Source of the DNA: Flavobacterium antarcticum DSM 19726
GTDB taxonomy: Bacteria > Bacteroidota > Bacteroidia > Flavobacteriales > Flavobacteriaceae
Assembly: GCF_000419685.1 (NCBI RefSeq)
Contig: NZ_ATTM01000005.1
Coordinates: 1 to 64,000 of the forward strand
Reading direction: 5' to 3'
Length of the DNA: 64,000 nt
Shown: piece after piece, positions 1 to 9,098 of the stretch
How the letters are laid out: the number at the start of each line of letters is the position of its first letter
Numbering within the stretch: position 1 is the stretch's first letter
The notes under the pieces: generated by a model
Seen by the model: only the letters and a program-made list of their open reading frames with translations
Database searches by the model: none
What the model was told of the DNA's origin: nothing
Position numbers and translations under genes: made by a program

Positions 1-37
1 TTGTCTTGATAAATCAAGATACCCATTGCAAAACGAC

Positions 38-147
38 TTAAGGTGGTTATTGCGGCGGGGCTCACCTCTTCCCATCCCGAACAGAGAAGTTAAGCCCGCC
101 TGCGCAGATGGTACTGCAATTTGTGGGAGAGTATGTCGTCGCCTTTC
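38..147 (+). rRNA. rrf: 5S ribosomal RNA
   Basis: The stretch has the conserved 5S core (CCCATCCCGAACAGAGAAGT, then GATGGTACTGC). Its ends pair as helix I: bases 40-47 with 138-145. The length of about 110 nt is normal for Flavobacteria; exact ends are uncertain by one or two bases. The window therefore begins in the spacer between 23S and 5S. A small inverted repeat at 4-19 (TCTTGAT/ATCAAGA) in that spacer may belong to rRNA processing. Confidence 0.95.
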
Positions 148-180
148 TTTATCCTGATCAAAATTAGGATCTTAATCAAA

Positions 181-207
181 GCCTCATCGTAAGATGAGGC
201 TTTTTTT
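181..207 (+). terminator. Rho-independent terminator of the rRNA operon
   Basis: GCCTCATC, loop GTAA, GATGAGGC, then seven T. It lies 34 bases past 5S and would end the rRNA transcript. Confidence 0.9.
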
Positions 208-383
208 GTATATACTATTTTGTAAATTAAAATATTTTTGAAAAATCTACATATAAAGGAAAATAATAAGAAATTTGTTGAATAACATATATTTACTGTA
301 AACGAAGTCTAGTTTGTATATTATACTCTTATTTTTAAACTTGATTCTTATCTTTACAATAAATTAGTACTATACATACAACG

Positions 384-1613
384 ATGCAAATAGATTTAAA
401 GAAAAAATTTCGAATTTATTACAATAAAGTCACTAAAAGTATCGCTTTTTATCCCGCTATTATTGCTATTGGTTTTTTGGTGCTGTCCTGGATAATGTTA
501 GAAATTGATTTTTCTGAACAAGGCATAGAATTAAAAGCTAAAATGAGCTGGCTAACCCTTAAAGATGCAGATACGGCACGATCTATAATATCAACAATAG
601 CTGGAGCTATTTTAGCACTCACCGTTTTCAGCTTTTCAATGGTGATGATTGTTTTAAATCAGGCAGCTTCACAAATGAGTAATCGAGTCTTGAGCAGTAT
701 GATAGGCAATCGATTTCAGCAAACGGTATTAGGCTTCTATATTGGAACAATAGTATATTCACTATTTTTATTAAGTACTATTCGGGATCTGTCAAGTGGA
801 ACCTCTGTACCAGCTTTAAGTATTTACCTTCTTATCGTACTTACTGTAGTAGCTATTTTTCTGTTCATCTACTTTTTAGATTACGTAACGCAAACAGTAA
901 AATATGAAACAGTAATTGATCGGGTTCAAACACAAACAATGCTTGTAATGGAGAAGACTTTTACTAAAAATAAAACAGCTACTGTTGATTGGTATAGTCT
1001 TCCATTTATTGAAATTACGATGAGACGTTCAGCATATTTCCAACATTTTAATGAAGAAAACTTAATTCGACTTGCCCAAAAACATGATTTATTTTTTGAC
1101 TTTAAACACGCGAAAGGTACTTTTGTTTTAAAAGAAATTGTAATATTAAAAGTGTACGGCACAAATACCATCGACAAAAAACTAATTATTAAGATTATTT
1201 CTGAAATTGATTTTTTTAAAGGACAGCCCATTGATCAAAATGTGATTTATGGCTTTAAACAATTAGCAGAAATTGCAATCAAGGCTTTAAGTCCCGGTAT
1301 TAACGACCCAGGTACTGCGGTACTTGCCTTACAGTCGTTGTTCGATTTATTTTCCTTTATGCTATTTCATCATTTTCCTCAAGTTCTCCAAGATGAAAAT
1401 AAAATCGATCGACTATTTATTCCGTTTCCTACATTTGAAGAATTATTTAAAACGTGTGTGTATCCCATTTGGAATTATGGAAAAACCGATCAATATATTC
1501 AAGTTGAATTAAGAGAATTAATTCTGCAAATACAACTGCTAGATGCCGCGAATGAACATGAATCATTGTTTTTGGGCGTACTTCATGAAATTGAAGACCA
1601 AATCAACTTGTAA
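384..1613 (+). CDS. DUF2254 family membrane protein
   Basis: 409 aa. Four hydrophobic segments lie at about residues 19-40, 68-92, 113-132 and 146-168, followed by a soluble C-terminal half of about 240 residues. The stretch ARSIISTIAGAILALTVFSF and the following SQMSNRVL and VLGFYIGTIVYSLFLL match the DUF2254 family. A conserved SPGINDPGTA motif sits in the cytoplasmic part. The family has no established reaction; its topology suggests an inner-membrane protein, and no substrate can be read from the sequence. It stands alone after the rRNA terminator, and the ATG start follows an AT-rich leader. The gene behind it starts 40 bases after the stop, so co-transcription is possible. Confidence 0.85.
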   Translation: MQIDLKKKFRIYYNKVTKSIAFYPAIIAIGFLVLSWIMLEIDFSEQGIELKAKMSWLTLKDADTARSIISTIAGAILALTVFSFSMVMIVLNQAASQMSNRVLSSMIGNRFQQTVLGFYIGTIVYSLFLLSTIRDLSSGTSVPALSIYLLIVLTVVAIFLFIYFLDYVTQTVKYETVIDRVQTQTMLVMEKTFTKNKTATVDWYSLPFIEITMRRSAYFQHFNEENLIRLAQKHDLFFDFKHAKGTFVLKEIVILKVYGTNTIDKKLIIKIISEIDFFKGQPIDQNVIYGFKQLAEIAIKALSPGINDPGTAVLALQSLFDLFSFMLFHHFPQVLQDENKIDRLFIPFPTFEELFKTCVYPIWNYGKTDQYIQVELRELILQIQLLDAANEHESLFLGVLHEIEDQINL

Positions 1614-1653
1614 AAATATCGGTAAGTAAATAGAACTTATTTTAATCGCAACA

Positions 1654-2904
1654 ATGGAACCAAATACTCGAACGATTTTAATTATAGGACTGGTATGGCC
1701 TGAACCCAATTCTTCTGCAGCCGGAAGACGAATGATGCAACTAATTTCTATTTTTAAAAGTTGGAGTTACAAAGTCATCTTTGCTTCAACCGCTTTAGAG
1801 AACGAAATCAACTTTGACCTGAATACAATCAACGTTGAAAAACAAAAGATAGAATTAAACGCCGACAGTTTTGATGATTTTCTACAAAATTGCAGTCCGA
1901 CATTGGTTTTATTTGACCGTTTCGTCACAGAAGAGCAATTCGGTTGGCGCGTCTCAAAAAATTGTCCCGATGCGATTAAAGTGTTAGATAGTGAGGATTT
2001 ACACTGTCTTCGCTACACAAGACAATCCAATTTGAAAAACAACATTCCCTTTGTAATAGAAAACTTATTTGATCAAGAAATCACAATACGCGAAATAGCC
2101 AGTATTTTACGTTGCGATCTCACCTTAATTATTGCGGAATTTGAAATAGAGCTACTCACTACATATTTCAAAATTGACGCTACTATTTTGCATTACTTAC
2201 CCATCCTGTTTACCGAAACCGAATTAAATCTTAACTATTTAAACACTAATTTTTCTCAACGAGAAGATTTTATGTTCATCGGTAACTTTTGGCATGAGCC
2301 CAATTGGGATGCCGTTTTACATTTAAAAAAGACCATCTGGCCTGAAATCCGAAAACACCTTCCCAAAGCAATTATAAGAATTTACGGTGCTTATCCATCA
2401 CAAAAAGTGTTTGATTTACAGAATAAAAAAGAAGGGTTTCTCGTTTTAGGAAGAGCAGAAAATGCACAAATAGCCATTTCAAAAGCACGAATTTTAATCG
2501 CACCACTGCGATTTGGAGCAGGAATTAAAGGAAAGTTGATCGAAGCCATGCAGTTTGGCACGCCGTCAGTAACTACTTCTATTGGAGCTGAATCGATTAA
2601 TGGGTCCCTGGATTGGAATGGATTTATTTCAGATGATTTTAATGAAATTGCCTCAAAAGCTGTCCAACTATACGAAAATGAGATGTTATGGATGAATGCA
2701 CAAGAAAACGGATACGCGATTTTGAAAAAACGTTTTCAATTAAGAGATTTTGAACCAGATTTTAATCTAAAAATAGAATACTTAAGAGAAAATCTTTCGC
2801 TACACCGAAAATCTAATTTTCTCGGTGCGCTTTTAAACCATCATTCTATGAAAAGTACAGAGTACATGTCCCGTTGGATTCAGGAGAAAAACAATAAGAA
2901 GTAG
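1654..2904 (+). CDS. Glycosyltransferase, GT-B fold (GT4-like)
   Basis: 416 aa. The N-terminal half starts with ILIIGLVWPEPNSSAAGRRM, a GT-B donor/acceptor domain opening. The C-terminal half (about 205-370) carries the Glycos_transf_1 signature: FIGNFWHEPNWDAV, then IAPLRFGAGIKGKLIEAM and GTPSVTTSIGAE. It probably transfers a sugar from a nucleotide-sugar donor onto an unknown acceptor; the acceptor cannot be told. The last 40 residues are basic and polar. The stop is 83 bases before the ATG of the T9SS cargo, whose promoter starts right at this gene's end, so the two are probably transcribed separately. Confidence 0.85.
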   Translation: MEPNTRTILIIGLVWPEPNSSAAGRRMMQLISIFKSWSYKVIFASTALENEINFDLNTINVEKQKIELNADSFDDFLQNCSPTLVLFDRFVTEEQFGWRVSKNCPDAIKVLDSEDLHCLRYTRQSNLKNNIPFVIENLFDQEITIREIASILRCDLTLIIAEFEIELLTTYFKIDATILHYLPILFTETELNLNYLNTNFSQREDFMFIGNFWHEPNWDAVLHLKKTIWPEIRKHLPKAIIRIYGAYPSQKVFDLQNKKEGFLVLGRAENAQIAISKARILIAPLRFGAGIKGKLIEAMQFGTPSVTTSIGAESINGSLDWNGFISDDFNEIASKAVQLYENEMLWMNAQENGYAILKKRFQLRDFEPDFNLKIEYLRENLSLHRKSNFLGALLNHHSMKSTEYMSRWIQEKNNKK

Positions 2905-2905
2905 T

Positions 2906-2938
2906 TTTGATAAATTTCAAAAAAAATAATTACCTTAG
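2906..2938 (+). promoter_or_regulatory. Bacteroidota-type promoter for the T9SS cargo gene
   Basis: TTTG at 2906-2909 and TACCTTAG at 2931-2938, spacing 21. This approximates TTG-N19-TAnnTTTG with one mismatch in the -7 box. Its position puts transcription start near 2945, which argues for translation at the ATG at 2988 and against the TTG at 2907. Confidence 0.5.
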
Positions 2939-2987
2939 TAATAATAAAAATGATTCATCTAAGAATCAAATTAAATTCGAATTTAGA

Positions 2988-5900
2988 ATGATCATTGGAA
3001 GACTGTTTTGTTTGTTTCTATTCTTGACCGCGTCAACAGCGTATAGTCAATTATCTGATTTTAATTTCACTGTAACGGTGGTTGCGGAAACATGCACTAA
3101 CAACGGCTCAATTGAAATGATTGTTGCTAATACGGAGCCAAATGCAGAACTTACCTACCAACTTTTCCTAGCTCCCGAATTCACAAATCCTATGGCGGAA
3201 ACTGCAGGAAATTCGTTCTCTGGATTAACAGCAGGTTCGTATAGAGTAGTAGCAATACAAAGCAATAATGGGGATTCCAATTCAAAACAAATAGATGTCG
3301 TTGTGGAAGACCTAATTGAAACGTTAGATTTTGAAATGGACGATTCAACAGCAACAAATTGCGATACAACAGCCACATTAACGGTCAATATTATTTCGGG
3401 AAATCCTACTTTTTTTGAAATAATCTCGGGACCGGAAACCCGATCGTTACAGACAAGTAACGAGTTTTCAGGGCTTTCCTCGGGAACGTATATCATCCGA
3501 GTTTTTGATGAATGTGACGATGCATTGTCAAAAGCGTATACGTTCGTACTCGCAAATAATGACCTGAATATTGGTGCGCCACAATTGCCCAAAATCTATA
3601 CTTCTTGTACTTCAGTAGAAATTATAAATAAAATAACGTCCAATACGAGCGGTTCCATTTTATATCCATTACAGGTAAAATATACTGTTCTTGCTCCAAA
3701 TAATACAGTTGCTCAAATCGCAACGCAAACCATAAGCTCAGGTCCTACGGATGTTTTGGAGCTATCGCAGAATATCAACTTATTCGGAGGTCAATTGTTC
3801 TCTGTGCAAATTGAAGTGACGGATAATTGCAACAACGTTTTTACGCAAGAATTTCAAGTTAACCCGAATCCAAAGCTAAACTTTGTGCAAAAAACGGCAG
3901 AATGTGGTGCCTTATTTTTTGCTATTACGGTTACAAATTATTTTCCTCCTTTTACACTAAACTTTACAGAGCCTGCGGAATTTAATCCGCTCCTTTTTAA
4001 TACGATATATCCTGGACCTTATAATCAAACTGAAGTAGTATTCGGATCCATTAACAACACAGTTCCTTTTGGTAACTATGAAGTTTCCGTGCAGGATGGA
4101 TGCGGACGAACAGCAAATTTAGACTTTTCCCTTACTGAAAAACCGATTAAACCAAGTGTCAATGCATCCAACAATGGTTGCGATTCAGACTTTGGTAAAG
4201 TGACAATTAAAATTCCCGGTGATCGAGAAATTGTAGCGATTACAATGACGCAAGCGCCAGCGAATTATCCGCAGCCTATACCAGCAAATGTAATTGCATT
4301 TGTAAATAGTACGGGTGTTTATAACCACCCCAATTTGCCAGTAGGCGATTACGAGTATTTTATTACCGATAGTTGTGGAGATACTTATACCGTTGAAATA
4401 AAAGTCCCGGCTTTTGTATTTGGTAATTTAACTGCCGTAACACGCCCCGATTGCAGTCCGATTTCTGGCGCTGTGAAACTCGCTACAAGTAATGGTCCTC
4501 TAACAATGGTTACAATCACTGCGGCACCTCCCACATTTACCCAAGCGCTTCCTTACGATGCAAGTTTCAACATCGATGCCAATGGTGTTTTCTACATGAG
4601 TAATTTGCCAGCTGGGAATTATAGCTTTACAGCGAAAGATACTTGCGGTTTTGATTTAGCAACAACGGCAGAAATTTCAGGATATACAAGTTCTTCAAAT
4701 GGCTTTTCAATCAACAGAAAGTGTGGTGCCTTTGACATAACCATGAACGATACCGATACGTCAATTACAGGAAAAACATTTTGGTTGCAAAAGTTTTTTC
4801 CTGCAACGAATTCTTGGGGCCATCCAATTACAGGAGCTGCATTTACCGAAGGTACAATTCCCAATAGTACAACTGCAAGAGAATTAACGAATCCAGGAAC
4901 AGCATTCAATATTTTTATAATTGGAGATTTCCGTATTATTAAAGTCTTTGAATCTTTCAATAACGGAAATGCAAATGCAAAATGTTCGGATCTTTATGTT
5001 GAATTTAAAGTCGCACCTGAACTAATTATTTCCGGTGTTTATAATTTGAACTGCAACAACGGAACAGGTCCTAATGATCTTGTAATGGATGTAGTGGGAG
5101 TCGCGCCGTTTAATTTTCAAATTACTGCACCATTCACGCTGGACAATGGCGAAAATAATTTGTTTACCAATTTACCAGAAGGCGTTTATAATTTTAGAGT
5201 AACGGATGCTTGCGGAAACATCAAAAATATTAGTGTTGAGATTGGTAATCTACTTCCTTTGGCTCGGGCCAATCCGCCTCAGAGTATGTTGGTTTGCAGA
5301 AACGATGGCGTTCAGTTTGGCATTTTTCCCTTGGTAAACCAAACGCCTCAAGTGCTTGGGAATCAAAACCCAAATAATTATAACGTAAATTATTATCTGA
5401 CGCAAGCCGATGCTGATTCAGATACCAACCCATTACCTGACGGTTATACGAATGTTTCTAATCCTCAAACGATATTTGTTCGAGTGGAGCACAAGGTGTT
5501 TAAATTGTGTTATGCAACAACGTCGTTTACTATTTTTGCCGGAATAACACCTATTTTAACGCCAGTTGACACTTTGTTTCTTTGCAAAGGATTTACAAAA
5601 ACCTTGACTGCTGATGCTGGGTTTTTAGATTATGAGTGGTCAACGGGTGAAACGACACAATCAATTACTGTAAACCAACCAGGAACGTACACGGTTACAG
5701 TTAAAAACACCTATCAAGATTTCAGTTGTGATGCGTCAAAAGATTTTGTGGTAGAAGGTTCGAGTCGGGCTACAATCCAAACGATAGATACTTCAGATTG
5801 GTCGTCAAACAATAATTCAATGGTAATTGTAGTTCAAGGATCAGGTGATTATGTCTATTCGTTAGACGATGAAAATTATCAAACTTCAAATTCATTTACA

Positions 5901-6236
5901 GACTTAAGTCCTGGAATTTATACCGTTTATGTAAAAGATGTTAATGGTTGTGGGACGGTCAAAGAAGAATTCTTCCTACTTAATTATCCCAAATATTTTA
6001 CCCCAAACAGCGACGGGTTTAATGATACTTGGCACGTTCAGTTTTCAGTTTACGAACCCAACTTAAATGTAGATATCTTTGATCGTTTTGGAAAATTCAT
6101 CATCCGTCTCAAAGGAGGTGATGCCGGATGGAATGGAATGTACAACGGGAACCCTTTGCCTTCCACCGATTATTGGTTTGTAGTCACACGGGAAGACGGT
6201 AAAATTTACCGCGGACATTTCAGTCTGAAACGCTAA
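2988..6236 (+). CDS. Secreted T9SS type B cargo, large adhesin-like repeat protein
   Basis: 1082 aa from the ATG at 2988. A signal peptide (MIIGRLFCLFLFLTASTAYSQ) starts there; the frame extends upstream to a TTG at 2907, but that would overlap the promoter and place 27 polar residues ahead of the signal peptide. The body is made of roughly 90-residue modules, each ending in a pattern such as LPVGDYEYFITDSCG, LPAGNYSFTAKDTCG or LPEGVYNFRVTDACG, typical of SprB-like/Ig-like surface modules with paired cysteines. The C-terminus (YFTPNSDGFNDTWHV, then DRFGKFI, GWNGMYNG and DYWFVV) is the gliding-motility-associated type B sorting domain. The protein should be exported by the Sec system and then T9SS, and end up on or outside the outer membrane. 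The ligand is unknown. Adhesion is inferred from architecture. Confidence 0.88.
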   Translation: MIIGRLFCLFLFLTASTAYSQLSDFNFTVTVVAETCTNNGSIEMIVANTEPNAELTYQLFLAPEFTNPMAETAGNSFSGLTAGSYRVVAIQSNNGDSNSKQIDVVVEDLIETLDFEMDDSTATNCDTTATLTVNIISGNPTFFEIISGPETRSLQTSNEFSGLSSGTYIIRVFDECDDALSKAYTFVLANNDLNIGAPQLPKIYTSCTSVEIINKITSNTSGSILYPLQVKYTVLAPNNTVAQIATQTISSGPTDVLELSQNINLFGGQLFSVQIEVTDNCNNVFTQEFQVNPNPKLNFVQKTAECGALFFAITVTNYFPPFTLNFTEPAEFNPLLFNTIYPGPYNQTEVVFGSINNTVPFGNYEVSVQDGCGRTANLDFSLTEKPIKPSVNASNNGCDSDFGKVTIKIPGDREIVAITMTQAPANYPQPIPANVIAFVNSTGVYNHPNLPVGDYEYFITDSCGDTYTVEIKVPAFVFGNLTAVTRPDCSPISGAVKLATSNGPLTMVTITAAPPTFTQALPYDASFNIDANGVFYMSNLPAGNYSFTAKDTCGFDLATTAEISGYTSSSNGFSINRKCGAFDITMNDTDTSITGKTFWLQKFFPATNSWGHPITGAAFTEGTIPNSTTARELTNPGTAFNIFIIGDFRIIKVFESFNNGNANAKCSDLYVEFKVAPELIISGVYNLNCNNGTGPNDLVMDVVGVAPFNFQITAPFTLDNGENNLFTNLPEGVYNFRVTDACGNIKNISVEIGNLLPLARANPPQSMLVCRNDGVQFGIFPLVNQTPQVLGNQNPNNYNVNYYLTQADADSDTNPLPDGYTNVSNPQTIFVRVEHKVFKLCYATTSFTIFAGITPILTPVDTLFLCKGFTKTLTADAGFLDYEWSTGETTQSITVNQPGTYTVTVKNTYQDFSCDASKDFVVEGSSRATIQTIDTSDWSSNNNSMVIVVQGSGDYVYSLDDENYQTSNSFTDLSPGIYTVYVKDVNGCGTVKEEFFLLNYPKYFTPNSDGFNDTWHVQFSVYEPNLNVDIFDRFGKFIIRLKGGDAGWNGMYNGNPLPSTDYWFVVTREDGKIYRGHFSLKR

Positions 6237-6257
6237 AAGATCAGTTATAAACGCAAG

Positions 6258-6288
6258 AAAGCCCGAAACACAATTTCGGGCTTTATTT
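6258..6288. terminator. Terminator shared by convergent genes
   Basis: AAAGCCCGAAA, short loop, TTTCGGGCTTT followed by a T-rich tract on the plus strand and preceded by an A-rich tract. It sits between the convergent T9SS cargo and acyl-CoA dehydrogenase genes and could serve both. Confidence 0.85.
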
Positions 6289-6307
6289 TATAATAACGGT
6301 ATTGGTA

Positions 6308-7447
6308 TTAGTTTACCAATGTTCTTGAAATAACAATGCGTTGAATCTCCGAAGTCCCTTCATAAATCTGAGTGATTTTTGCATCACGCATCATTCGCTC
6401 CACGTGGTATTCAGAAACGTAACCGTTTCCACCGTGAATTTGAACTGCTTCAATTGTAGTATCCATCGCCGTTTGAGAAGCAAATAATTTTGCCATCGCA
6501 CCGGATTGAGAAATATCTTTACCTTCGTCTTTTTCAGAAGCTGCTTTCAAACACAGCATTTTTGCAGCCATAATCTGAGTTGCCATGTCGGCTAATTTAA
6601 ATGCAATTGCTTGGTGTTTGAAAATTTCTTTGCCAAAAGCTTTACGCTCTTGCGAATATTTCAAAGCCAATTCATAAGCACCTGTTGCAATTCCTAATGC
6701 TTGAGAAGCAATTCCAATTCGTCCGCCGTTTAAAACTGCCATTGCGAAGTTGAAACCAAATCCATCTGCACCAATTCTATTTTCTTTTGGGATTTTCACA
6801 TCGGTAAACATTAAAGAGTGGGTGTCGCTTCCGCGAATTCCCATCTTTTTCTCTTTTACACCTACTTCAAAACCAGCCCAACCGCGTTCTACGATGAAAG
6901 CGTTGATGCCTTTGTGTCCTTTTTCAATATCGGTTTGTGCAATTACGATGTAAGTGGAAGCCGTATTACCATTGGTAATCCAGTTTTTTGTTCCATTCAT
7001 CAGGTAATGGTCGCCCATGTCAATTGCAGTTGTTTTTTGCGAAGTCGCATCCGATCCCGCTTCGGGTTCTGACAAACAAAATGCACCAATTACTTCCCCT
7101 TTTGCAAGTGGAATCAGGTATTTTTGCTTTTGCTCTTCGTTGCAATATTTTTCAATTCCAGCACAAACTAATGAGTTGTTCACTGACATTACTACTGCTG
7201 CAGAAGCGTCAACTTTCGAGATTTCGGTCATTGCCAAAACATAAGCAACGCTGTCTAATCCAGATCCGCCGTACTTGGGGTCTACCATCATTCCCATAAA
7301 TCCTAATTCTGCCATCATCTTAATTTGTTCGGCAGGAAATTTAGCATGTTCGTCGCGTTCAATAACTCCAGGAAGTAGTTCCGCTTGTGCGAAATCTCTT
7401 GCAGCTTGTTGAATCATTAAATGTTCTTCTGTTAGATTGAAATCCAT
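6308..7447 (-). CDS. Acyl-CoA dehydrogenase (short-chain type)
   Basis: 379 aa, the usual length. It oxidises an acyl-CoA to the trans-2-enoyl-CoA with FAD, passing electrons to electron-transfer flavoprotein. Visible signatures are CLSEPEAGSDA and TKNWITNG in the middle domain, ERKAFGKEIFKHQAIAFKLA in the C-terminal helical domain, and IHGGNGYVSEYHVERMMRDA. The base is E363 in YEGTSEIQ, the position used by butyryl-CoA/short-chain dehydrogenases. The chain length of the true substrate is an inference. It is a single gene facing the T9SS cargo; its upstream gap contains the promoter region shared with divergent anmK. Confidence 0.93.
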   Translation of the reverse strand: MDFNLTEEHLMIQQAARDFAQAELLPGVIERDEHAKFPAEQIKMMAELGFMGMMVDPKYGGSGLDSVAYVLAMTEISKVDASAAVVMSVNNSLVCAGIEKYCNEEQKQKYLIPLAKGEVIGAFCLSEPEAGSDATSQKTTAIDMGDHYLMNGTKNWITNGNTASTYIVIAQTDIEKGHKGINAFIVERGWAGFEVGVKEKKMGIRGSDTHSLMFTDVKIPKENRIGADGFGFNFAMAVLNGGRIGIASQALGIATGAYELALKYSQERKAFGKEIFKHQAIAFKLADMATQIMAAKMLCLKAASEKDEGKDISQSGAMAKLFASQTAMDTTIEAVQIHGGNGYVSEYHVERMMRDAKITQIYEGTSEIQRIVISRTLVN

Positions 7448-7542
7448 AGTATTGAAAATAAATGTTCGATTCTGTTAAAAAATAGTCCGCAAAGATAAAT
7501 TTTTATTGTCAGACTTTCAATGGAATTGCATAATTTTAGCCT

Positions 7543-8607
7543 ATGTTAAAGCAATTCTACAACGTGATCGGTGTGATGTCAGGTACTTCTTTAGACGGAG
7601 TTGACTTGGCACACATTCATTTTACGCTACACGACGGCATTTGGGACTTCAAAATTCTTGAGGCAGAAACAGTTGCCTATGATACACAATGGTTCAACAA
7701 ACTTAAAAACGCCGTTCAATTTTCGGAATCCGAGTTGATTGAGTTGAATAAAGCGTACACCAATCGTTTAGCTGAAATAATCAATAAATTTATTGATGAA
7801 TATAAAATTGAAAACCTAGACGCCGTTTGTTCGCACGGTCACACGATTTTGCATCAACCCCAAAATGGTTTTACCTTGCAAATCGGCAATCTACCCGAAA
7901 TTGCAAATATCATTCATCAGAAAGTAGTTTGTGATTTTCGTGTACAAGATGTGCAACTTGGTGGTCAAGGCGCTCCGTTAGTTCCGATTGGCGACCAAAT
8001 TCTTTTTGCAGATTATGATTATTGCCTGAACCTCGGCGGCTTTTCAAATGTTTCTTTCGATGAAAACAATAAGCGAATTGCCTTTGATATTTCTCCCGTC
8101 AATACCGTTTTGAATTTTTATGCCAATCAATTGCGTTTGGATTACGACGATAAAGGTTCAATTGCAAAATCAGGAAAACTCCACCAGCCACTTCTGGATG
8201 AACTGAATGCGTTGTCTTTTTATTCAAAACCCTATCCAAAATCGTTGGGATTTGAGTTTGTCAAAGAAACCGTTTTACCCTTAATTGAAAAACATGCAAT
8301 TTCAAGACAAGATAAAATGCATACATTCACCATTCACGTAGCCTTTCAGATTGCAAACGCACTTTCAAAGAAAAAAACCAAGTTACTAATAACAGGAGGT
8401 GGCGCTTATAATGACTTTTTGATTGAAGAAATTCAAAGGTATTTACCAGATATGCACATCATTATTCCTGAGAAAAAGATTTTAGAATACAAAGAAGCAT
8501 TGATCTTTGCTCTTCTAGGCGTTTTGAAATTACGTGACGAAATCAATGTGTTGAGTAGTGTAACGGGTGCTGAGAAGGATCATTCGAGTGGAGAAGTTTA
8601 TGGATAA
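7543..8607 (+). CDS. anmK: Anhydro-N-acetylmuramic acid kinase
   Basis: 354 aa. AnmK hydrolyses and phosphorylates 1,6-anhydro-N-acetylmuramic acid from cell-wall turnover to MurNAc-6-phosphate in the cytoplasm. The N-terminal phosphate-binding motif IGVMSGTSLDGVDLA is diagnostic; further family signatures are VCSHGHTI, DFRVQDVQLGGQGAPLVPIGD, NLGGFSNV and ITGGGAYN. The size is close to the 370 aa of characterised enzymes. The start at 7543 puts the motif at residue 9, as expected. A TAATTTTA box at 7531-7538 ends four bases before the ATG, so the message may have almost no leader. No murQ is adjacent. Confidence 0.95.
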   Translation: MLKQFYNVIGVMSGTSLDGVDLAHIHFTLHDGIWDFKILEAETVAYDTQWFNKLKNAVQFSESELIELNKAYTNRLAEIINKFIDEYKIENLDAVCSHGHTILHQPQNGFTLQIGNLPEIANIIHQKVVCDFRVQDVQLGGQGAPLVPIGDQILFADYDYCLNLGGFSNVSFDENNKRIAFDISPVNTVLNFYANQLRLDYDDKGSIAKSGKLHQPLLDELNALSFYSKPYPKSLGFEFVKETVLPLIEKHAISRQDKMHTFTIHVAFQIANALSKKKTKLLITGGGAYNDFLIEEIQRYLPDMHIIIPEKKILEYKEALIFALLGVLKLRDEINVLSSVTGAEKDHSSGEVYG

Positions 8608-8644
8608 TTATTCATAAAAGCTTGCTTTGTTTCTTAAGTTGATC

Positions 8645-8745
8645 GATACTGCGGATTTGTAATCACTGCGCTCGAAAATAATTACAATTTAAAGAATTAA
8701 AAAAATCGTAACCTCAAAAACGCCAAAACTTAAGGCGTCATCATC
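8645..8745 (+). repeat. Imperfect direct repeat, copy 1
   Basis: The stretch starts GATACTGCGGATTTGTAATC, continues with AAATAATTACAATTTAAAG and ends near GGCGTCATCA. It matches 8988-9080 base for base over most of the first 65 positions, and more loosely after that. The two copies bracket the small gene at 8774-8992. Confidence 0.6.
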
Positions 8746-8773
8746 TGGGAGAGTCTACCAAATACTATTGAAA

Positions 8774-8992
8774 ATGGAACATGAAAAATATAGACATTAT
8801 TTGAGAGATTTAATTTACTTGATTCACGAAAATATTCAAGAAATGAAAACTGAAAAAAATAATGATTTTGAATTAGGATTAAAATGTGGTTACGAACAAA
8901 TTTTAGAGACAATTAAAAGCCAATCCATTGCCTTTGAAATTGATTTAGAAGAAATTGGATTCAATGATTATGAAAATAATGTGTCCCGATAG
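8774..8992 (+). CDS. Small hypothetical protein, 72 aa
   Basis: The frame opens with TTG at 8768, but the ATG two codons later (8774) is the better start, giving 72 aa. The protein is acidic, without signal peptide or membrane segment, and looks mainly helical: HEKYRHYLRDLIYLIHENIQ, then LGLKCGYEQILETIKSQ. The GYEQIL-E-IKSQ-x-FEIDLEEIGF ending resembles short uncharacterised proteins common in Flavobacteria, but I cannot name a family. Its last codons and stop lie inside copy 2 of the direct repeat, an odd arrangement that suggests the gene and its flanking repeats were duplicated or inserted together. Confidence 0.6.
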   Translation: MEHEKYRHYLRDLIYLIHENIQEMKTEKNNDFELGLKCGYEQILETIKSQSIAFEIDLEEIGFNDYENNVSR

Positions 8993-9080
8993 TGTGAATT
9001 TGCAATCCGTACTCACAAAAATAATTATAATTTAAAGGATTGTAAAAACACCTACATCTAAAACATAGAGGCATCACAAA
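8988..9080 (+). repeat. Imperfect direct repeat, copy 2
   Basis: This is the partner of 8645-8745: GATAGTGTGAATTTGCAATC, then AAATAATTATAATTTAAAGG, then a looser match ending GGCATCAC. It overlaps the final five bases of the 72-aa gene. Confidence 0.6.
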
Positions 9081-9098
9081 CAATTTAAACGCAAGAAA

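Noticed and set aside
3155..3592. A 145-codon minus-strand frame inside the T9SS cargo gene
   Set aside because: It is antisense to a well-supported protein with modules and has no recognisable motif.
6750..7299. Overlapping plus-strand frames opposite the acyl-CoA dehydrogenase
   Set aside because: All are shadows of the minus-strand gene and have no family features.
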